Of a stretch of 12,568 nt of DNA, positions 8,398 through 12,568 are shown one piece after another (position 1 is the first letter of the stretch; each line of letters begins with the position of its first letter). The position numbers and the translations under genes are program-made. This DNA comes from Stenocarpella maydis (lineage: Eukaryota; Ascomycota; Sordariomycetes; Diaporthales; Diaporthaceae), in NCBI GenBank assembly GCA_002270565.1, contig NQMI01000217.1, positions 32,498 to 45,065 on the forward strand. Reading direction: 5' to 3'. The notes under the pieces were generated by a model. It ran no database searches. It was not told where the DNA came from and saw only the letters and a list, made by a program, of their open reading frames with translations.

Positions 8398-9692
8398 ATA
8401 AATAATAGTATTATATTTAGCTACTAGTTAAGAGTTTTTTACCTTTATTTCGTCCCTAGGCTAAATTCCTATTATAACCCATACCTTTTTAATAATAGTA
8501 GTCTTTATAATGCTATTCTAAGACTTTTGATAGGCGTAAGAGACTTCCCTTTATAATTCTACTACTAGCATATAATTACAAGAGGGCGCTAAACTTCTAA
8601 TAATATTACTCTTACAAGAGAATATACTAGATCAAGGGCTTTAAAAATATAAAGTATCACCAGCGGCAGAAATACAGCCTAACTATTTAAAGCATACTAT
8701 ATAACCTCTTTAGTAGTCTGCACGGCTTACCGCATTAGAGGAGCCTTTATAAGAATTAGAGGCTAGTTCTTTTCTAGCGCTAAATATTATTGTAAGCATA
8801 GAAGATACTACTTATTCATCTAGCTACTTCTGAAGTTTATAATAACTATTCTGGCAATTCCCTAGTCTCTACTTAAGCAATATTATTATTAGTACTAATC
8901 ATTGCCCCTAAGAACTAACCGAGAAGCTAAGCGCAGTATAGCCCATTAATGCCTTTAATTAATAATCTATGCATTAACGGCCTTGTTTTTTTTTTTTAAT
9001 CACTTAACGCCTAAAAAACCATATCCAAGATATCTCCCATTACTGCTCCTAAGCCCTACTCTCCATTACATGATCCGATTTGAGAGGAATATCAAGAAGC
9101 TCAGGTTCATTAAGGCAGTTAAAAAAGAGGTCAATATTCTTATATATAGCTGCATTTATACATCTATATTTAATATATATAGCCTTAAGGGTTTTTATTA
9201 AGGGAATTCTCATTAGGAACTATATTATCCAATTCTTTCCCAGTGGGTAGTAGTTAGCAACGTTAGGAATAGCATCATTAGCAATATAGCTTATAAGGCG
9301 CTAGAGAGCCATATATAACAGGGGATAGCTTAAACAGCCCTAAAGAAGGGCCAAGTTAGCCAAAATTGACTCCTAAGTATATAATAGCTTCTAATAAGTT
9401 GAATTATACTCCTCACGAGTGGGTATTCCTTAAAGGCAATAGCATAGGCTATACCTGGAAACATAGTGGTCTCTAGACGCTTATTGTTAGGACATCCCAT
9501 TAAGGAGGTTGGTAGCGGCAGCTAGGTATTATGAAATAAAGATATAAGGCATACTCAAGGATAGAGAAGAGGATGAGAATTCAAACGGTATAATTGATGA
9601 GAATATAGCATTTAAATAGAGGTCAGAATCATCAAGTATAGTAGGGGTAGTTAAGAAATCGGCGTCTAAAACCGGATGTGCGGGAAGGGGGT
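8398..9692 (+). pseudogene. Decayed coding-like DNA, probably a mutated mobile-element gene
   Basis: The best part is 9242-9692 in the frame beginning at 9242. It has 16 stops in about 150 codons, every one TAA or TAG, and none TGA. All six TGA triplets in that stretch lie in the frame starting one base earlier, because they span the first two bases of Asp/Glu codons of the chosen frame. Readable pieces include VELYSSRVGIP, RRLVAAARYYEIKI and ILKDREEDENSNGIIDENIA. The same frame is also protein-like at about 8430-8970 (for example EGAKLLIILL, QENILDQG, LTALEEPL), but there the stop pattern is not discriminating. Stops fit CAA/CAG or TGG codons hit by RIP. No transposase motif is recognised. 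A T12 run lies at 8986-8997. Confidence 0.35.
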
Positions 9693-9863
9693 AGTGCGTG
9701 AAACGGTGCTGCGACTTATATGGACCAGGAATCTACCCGACTGGTATTGTGGAATCATTTCTTAATATTTTGTTACAAGTTCAGCACATTCCAAACTACT
9801 TGCCAATACATCCCTCCAAACACTATTACCATTGATTATTCACCCACTTACACATTTGGACCA

Positions 9864-10495
9864 ATGAAGATCACAATTTCCGGCCCCCTCCTCTTACAGG
9901 CCATGTGCATTGGCCTTGCCACGGCTGCTGTTCCGGTGTCCTACGCACGCCAACTTACAAGCCAAAGGCGTCGAGATTGACGGGAGCGTCCCCCTGCTCG
10001 AGCAGAGAAAAGTACACAGAGGCAGGGCGATCTGTGGTCGTTTTCCCAACGCCGCCTATACCAAAGTCAACGACCTCGTTAGAGATATGTCAGGAAAACT
10101 TAGCGGCCGACTCATACCAGGTAAAGGCTGGGGAATGCAATCGCGTACATTGCTGGGACACAAGCGCTATTTATGTTTGCAATGTATGTCTTGCCGCACT
10201 TATCAGTTTCTTTTTATGCCCCTCTGTGCGTCGCACAACGAAGAAAACGAGCATTAGGAACAGGAAATAAAATGCTTACAAGGTCTTACAGGATAATAAG
10301 CATCCGATTACCGTCAATGGCCAGGAAATCGCGAATGTCCTCTCCTTTATCAGAAAGTACTGTTGCAAGGCCGGCCCGAGGAGTAAAAGTGAAGACAACA
10401 TCGTGTCTGGCCAGCAATTCACACCCTGGGGATGGAATGTTGTTGCCTCTTACGGCAACTGCAGAGATCCTACCAACATCAAACCCCACATGTAA
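9864..10495 (+). pseudogene. Small secreted cysteine-rich protein (effector-like), frame broken twice
   Basis: ATG at 9864 begins a clear signal peptide: Lys at residue 2, hydrophobic core LLLQAMCIGLATA, likely cleavage near ATAA-VPV. That frame stops at 9978-9980. The body continues one frame over (about 9950-10110: RAICGRFPNAAYTKVNDL) and then in a third frame (about 10104-10183: AGECNRVHCWDTSAIYVCN). Exon 2 (10292-10495) stays in that third frame, with KYCC, GQQFTPWGWNVV and YGNC, ending at TAA 10493-10495. Seven cysteines are visible in the body. The pattern C-x5-C, then W-x-x-S-A-I-x-x-C-N-D, then CC and a final NC matches a family of small secreted ascomycete proteins; a distant likeness to KP4-like proteins is possible but unproven. 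Each break needs a one-base change, the second near an A4 run, so assembly error is an alternative to true loss. GTAAAG (10121) and GTAAGC (10492) are weaker alternative donors. Confidence 0.65.
10184..10291 (+). other. Intron in the secreted-protein gene
   Basis: Donor GTATGT (10184-10189) and acceptor TTACAG (10286-10291) enclose 108 bases. A branch-point-like GCTTAC lies 13 bases before the acceptor. The exons join between codons, AAT then GAT, giving the Cys-Asn-Asp of the family motif. The intron has in-frame stops, so splicing is required. This is the best-supported intron in the window. Confidence 0.75.
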
Positions 10496-10532
10496 GCATC
10501 TTTATTCTCGTGTTGTCCACCGGCTACCACGC

Positions 10533-10560
10533 GTCCCCGGCCCCCCCCCCCGGCGGGGAC
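10533..10560 (+). other. Hairpin with a C11 loop
   Basis: GTCCCCG (10533-10539) and CGGGGAC (10554-10560) form a perfect 7-bp stem around a loop containing C11 (10541-10551). It lies 38 bases after the stop of the secreted-protein gene. Fungal genes do not use hairpin terminators, so no terminator is claimed. Confidence 0.5.
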
Positions 10561-10733
10561 TCCCCGCTTGTAAGCCGCGTGTCGTGGTTTTTAGACCTCG
10601 ATAGGCTACCATGGGGCATTAAGGACCGTAGCAAACCGTTAATACATAACAGGGCCGGAGGCGAGGGTGTAAACGATTCAAAGGTCTGTGCGTACCAGGA
10701 CTACCCAAGCCAACCTTTTGACTAAAAGGGGGG

Positions 10734-11127
10734 GTGGGGGAACGAATAGGTTGGGCTTGCAGCAACAAACTCCTATCTCAATGGCAGGGCTTTGTTAAGA
10801 GAGCCTGGACCCGTATTATACCAACCCCCCCCCCCTTCTATGGCTTATGGTTCATGCGTCAATGTGCCCGGATGACTTCCACCGTATCCGATGGCATGTG
10901 GAAAATGAACATTTTCAACAATTCGAAGGAGTTTACGTGGCGGCCTTCGAGGTTGGCTCGACAATCTACCATTTCATTCTAGTCATGTTGTCATCGATGG
11001 CACGCTTTGGATTAGTTTATCTGTTTCCTTTGTTTCAACTGTAGTTTCCTTGCATGTATTTTATCAATTCAACCTCAAGCCGCATATTGCTGTATTGGCC
11101 GTCATCTCGGCCGCCATCGTCGTTTAA
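10734..11127 (+). pseudogene. Broken gene for a membrane protein, unknown family
   Basis: Two plus-strand frames read like one protein. The first (10847-11044) contains DDFHRIRWHVENEHFQQF and GVYVAAFEVGSTIYHFI, which look like genuine soluble protein. The second (about 10984-11127) contains two hydrophobic segments, LWISLSVSFVSTVVSLHVFY and HIAVLAVISAAIVV, and stops at TAA 11125-11127. The switch lies near 10970-10985. Upstream, a C11 run (10825-10835) sits where the frame would have to change again before YGSC, and a G7TG5 run lies at 10728-10740. The ending suggests a two-pass C-terminal membrane anchor. I do not recognise the family, and no start can be chosen. Like the secreted-protein gene before it on the same strand, it is disrupted by indels. 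Confidence 0.4.
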
Positions 11128-11740
11128 GGATTGAAAACATATTGATTGTGGTGTCCCTCGTGGCTTCGTCTGGAACCCAGTAATCTAATTTATCAAGAGC
11201 ACAGAGATCCACGCCTTAGAAACAGCTAAAGGCTCAAGCTGTAGACAGATACAGGCTACGCACTATAGCGAGTCAGAAAGTATACCTAAGTAATGCAGCC
11301 CAACTCCTTCATTTATTCACATAAGGCTGATTTATAAATACCATTAGCGAGAGGTATGGCGGTAGGTGCTTGTATTGCGTGATTGGCTTAGGCATTGTAT
11401 GAGCTTGCGTTGTTGGAAGACCTCGGGAGGCTTCATGAGAATGTATTTGGCGGGTCTGGCAGGGGCGTGAGCGCGGGTCCCACCGGTAATACCCACGGTG
11501 TGGCCTCGGACTCTGGGTGTGAATTTCCAGATGTCCGGGGCCTTTACAATTCAATCTCCGTGGTTTATTCTTGGGTTTTGATGAACGGTCAATTTTGTTT
11601 TCTCCCAAGTAGACAAGCCGGCAGTGACTTGGGCCGCTGCTAAATACCATCTGACCCCCACTAGTGGAACACCCCTACCAGTAGAACGAGGAGCCATATA
11701 CAAACTGCCCAAACTCACGATGCACATAAAATACTCAATA
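11128..11740. other. No supportable gene
   Basis: Overlapping frames exist on both strands (minus 11309-11650, 113 codons, basic and proline-rich; plus 11395-11643, 82 codons, glycine-rich). A third, minus-strand frame reads PWVLPVGPALTPLPDPPNTF in the same place. None has a domain, signal peptide or convincing splice signals. A decayed minus-strand proline-rich gene is possible but not shown. Confidence 0.35.
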
Positions 11741-11859
11741 CTTGGTATTAAGAGTTGATTTATATAGCAAGTTGAAGCTTATAAGATAGCTAATCTATAT
11801 ATCTAGCCAGCTGCTTAATTCAACACTTAGATATTATAATAATTAGTACTAGAATATCC

Positions 11860-12129
11860 CCCTTAGCCTAATCACTTAATCTCTTGTTACTAAGACCTTT
11901 AAATACTTCTTCATTAAATATATCTTCTAGAGATTAAAACTTCTCTTTAAGGTCTTAATAGACCCTCTTTGGCTTAATATCTTATAAATACTTAAAAATA
12001 TTTTATTAGGGTTAGGAATAATATAGTATTTCTTTATACCCTTTTAAGCATTATTATAAGCCTTAAGCTTAGCATTTTCTTACTTTAAGAGGGCTATTTT
12101 AGTCTATATTTCCTTAAAGGTATTAGTAA
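11860..12129 (-). pseudogene. RIP-mutated transposase C-terminus (pogo/Fot1-like?)
   Basis: On the minus strand, from about 12129, one frame reads through with stops that are only TAG or TAA. It gives EI-stop-TKIALLK-stop-ENAKLKA, then KGIKKYYIIPNPNKIF, then LMKKYLKVLVTRD. A short Leu/Lys/Asn coil followed by a basic patch and a PNPNK-F motif resembles the C-terminal region of fungal pogo/Fot1-type (DDE superfamily) transposases. The stops are one C-to-T change from Gln codons, as RIP produces. The catalytic region is not in view and would lie upstream, toward or beyond 12568. Family assignment rests on a remembered motif only. Confidence 0.35.
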
Positions 12130-12134
12130 TATTG

Positions 12135-12188
12135 TTCCGGGGCCTAGGGGAACCAGCATGTTTCGGAATCTAGAGGAAAACCAGCCTT
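12135..12188 (+). repeat. Two diverged tandem copies of a 26-28 bp unit
   Basis: TTCCGGGGCCTAGGGGAACC (unit 1, 12135-12160) is followed at once by TTTCGGAATCTAGAGGAAAA (unit 2, 12161-12188). Both units end in an AACCAGC word. Differences are mostly G to A and C to T, with a short indel, so unit 2 looks like a RIP-softened copy of unit 1. They form a GC-rich island in AT-rich DNA. Confidence 0.6.
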
Positions 12189-12212
12189 AGCATCCCCCCC
12201 CCCTCTAAGGCT
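12183..12212 (+). other. Hairpin with a C10 loop
   Basis: AGCCTTAG (12183-12190) and CTAAGGCT (12205-12212) form a perfect 8-bp stem. The 14-base loop contains C10 (12194-12203). It abuts the tandem 26-28 bp repeat. Confidence 0.6.
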
Positions 12213-12301
12213 ATAAGAAGAGGCCTTCCTGCATTGCTTTTGAGAAATTTCTAGTCCTAGAGAATCAATCTTTTTATACCCTATAAATTTATATCTATTA
12301 G

Positions 12302-12319
12302 ATATATATATATATATAT
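12302..12319. repeat. AT dinucleotide microsatellite
   Basis: Eighteen bases of uninterrupted alternating A and T. Confidence 0.8.
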
Positions 12320-12568
12320 TATGAAACTATTTCTTATGCCCTCTTTTTCTGCCTCTCCTTTTTAGCACCCTTTATTTCCCTTATAACTCTCCTATTGCAT
12401 TAGGGGCTCCTCTTCTTGCCTTCCACGCTTCTCTTAGGGTAGTTATCTGATTAGGGTTCTAGCAGAACGTGTGCCTTTTTGTATATATGGAGGTTTTATC
12501 CTCTCGCTCTCCCTCTTGGCCTATTTTCACTAGTATCTGCCCCATAAATCAAACATAGGTTTCTTCAG

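Larger units (their letters stand above)
11741..12568. other. Second AT-rich, RIP-like block
   Basis: Composition drops abruptly to AT-rich DNA near 11740 and continues to the end of the window. It contains a minus-strand relic frame, a GC-rich island with a direct repeat and C-run hairpin, and an alternating AT run at 12302-12319. The last 200 bases read open on the minus strand with few stops (for example ITTLREAWKARRGAPNAIGEL), which may be another part of the same decayed element. Confidence 0.6.

Noticed and set aside
8983..9201. 72-codon plus-strand frame beginning at a TTG
   Set aside because: It has no ATG at its start, begins in a T12 run and lies in decayed DNA; not called as a gene.
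10173..10604. 143-codon plus-strand frame covering exon 2 of the secreted-protein gene
   Set aside because: It reads through the well-supported intron and uses a different frame from the cysteine-rich exon.

Overview
The window looks like a gene-poor accessory stretch of a filamentous ascomycete genome shaped by repeat-induced point mutation (RIP). Two very AT-rich, TpA-rich blocks (about 1-4030 and 11740-12568) flank a middle of near-normal base composition, broken at about 8040-9690 by a partly AT-biased stretch. The 108-base intron with GTATGT donor and TTACAG acceptor, the fungal-style small secreted protein and the many Gln/Arg codons turned into stops all fit Pezizomycotina. I see no intact housekeeping gene, no tRNA or rRNA and no CRISPR.

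Layout. 1-4030: RIP-like DNA with a 14-bp minisatellite (997-1295), a short relic reading frame (1888-2073), two diverged direct copies of a roughly 430-bp repeat (about 2449-2868 and 2894-3336) and a 10-bp tandem repeat (3671-3710). 4031-5160: transition, then DNA without a supportable gene. About 5252-6633, minus strand: a decayed gene for a Ser/Thr-rich, probably surface-exposed protein. 6637-7288: a GC-rich unit whose ends are long, diverged inverted copies of one promoter-like sequence. 7289-8124: open but unassigned DNA with one candidate intron. 8135-8387: a 253-bp insertion bounded by a perfect 10-bp direct repeat, with two hairpins and a TATA box. 8398-9692: decayed coding-like DNA.

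9864-10495 is the most informative locus: a small secreted cysteine-rich fungal protein with a clear signal peptide and one good intron, but with its reading frame broken twice. About 10740-11127 holds a second broken coding stretch ending in two hydrophobic segments. 11130-11740 has no supportable gene. 11740-12568 is AT-rich and carries a minus-strand relic resembling the C-terminal region of a fungal pogo/Fot1-type transposase.

The window therefore reads as a graveyard at the edge of AT-rich isochores: mobile-element remains around a broken effector-like gene and a broken surface-protein gene. No genes can be shown to work together. Unusual points are the inverted promoter-bearing unit, the 253-bp element, and a set of long C or G runs, two of which sit in the loops of perfect short hairpins.
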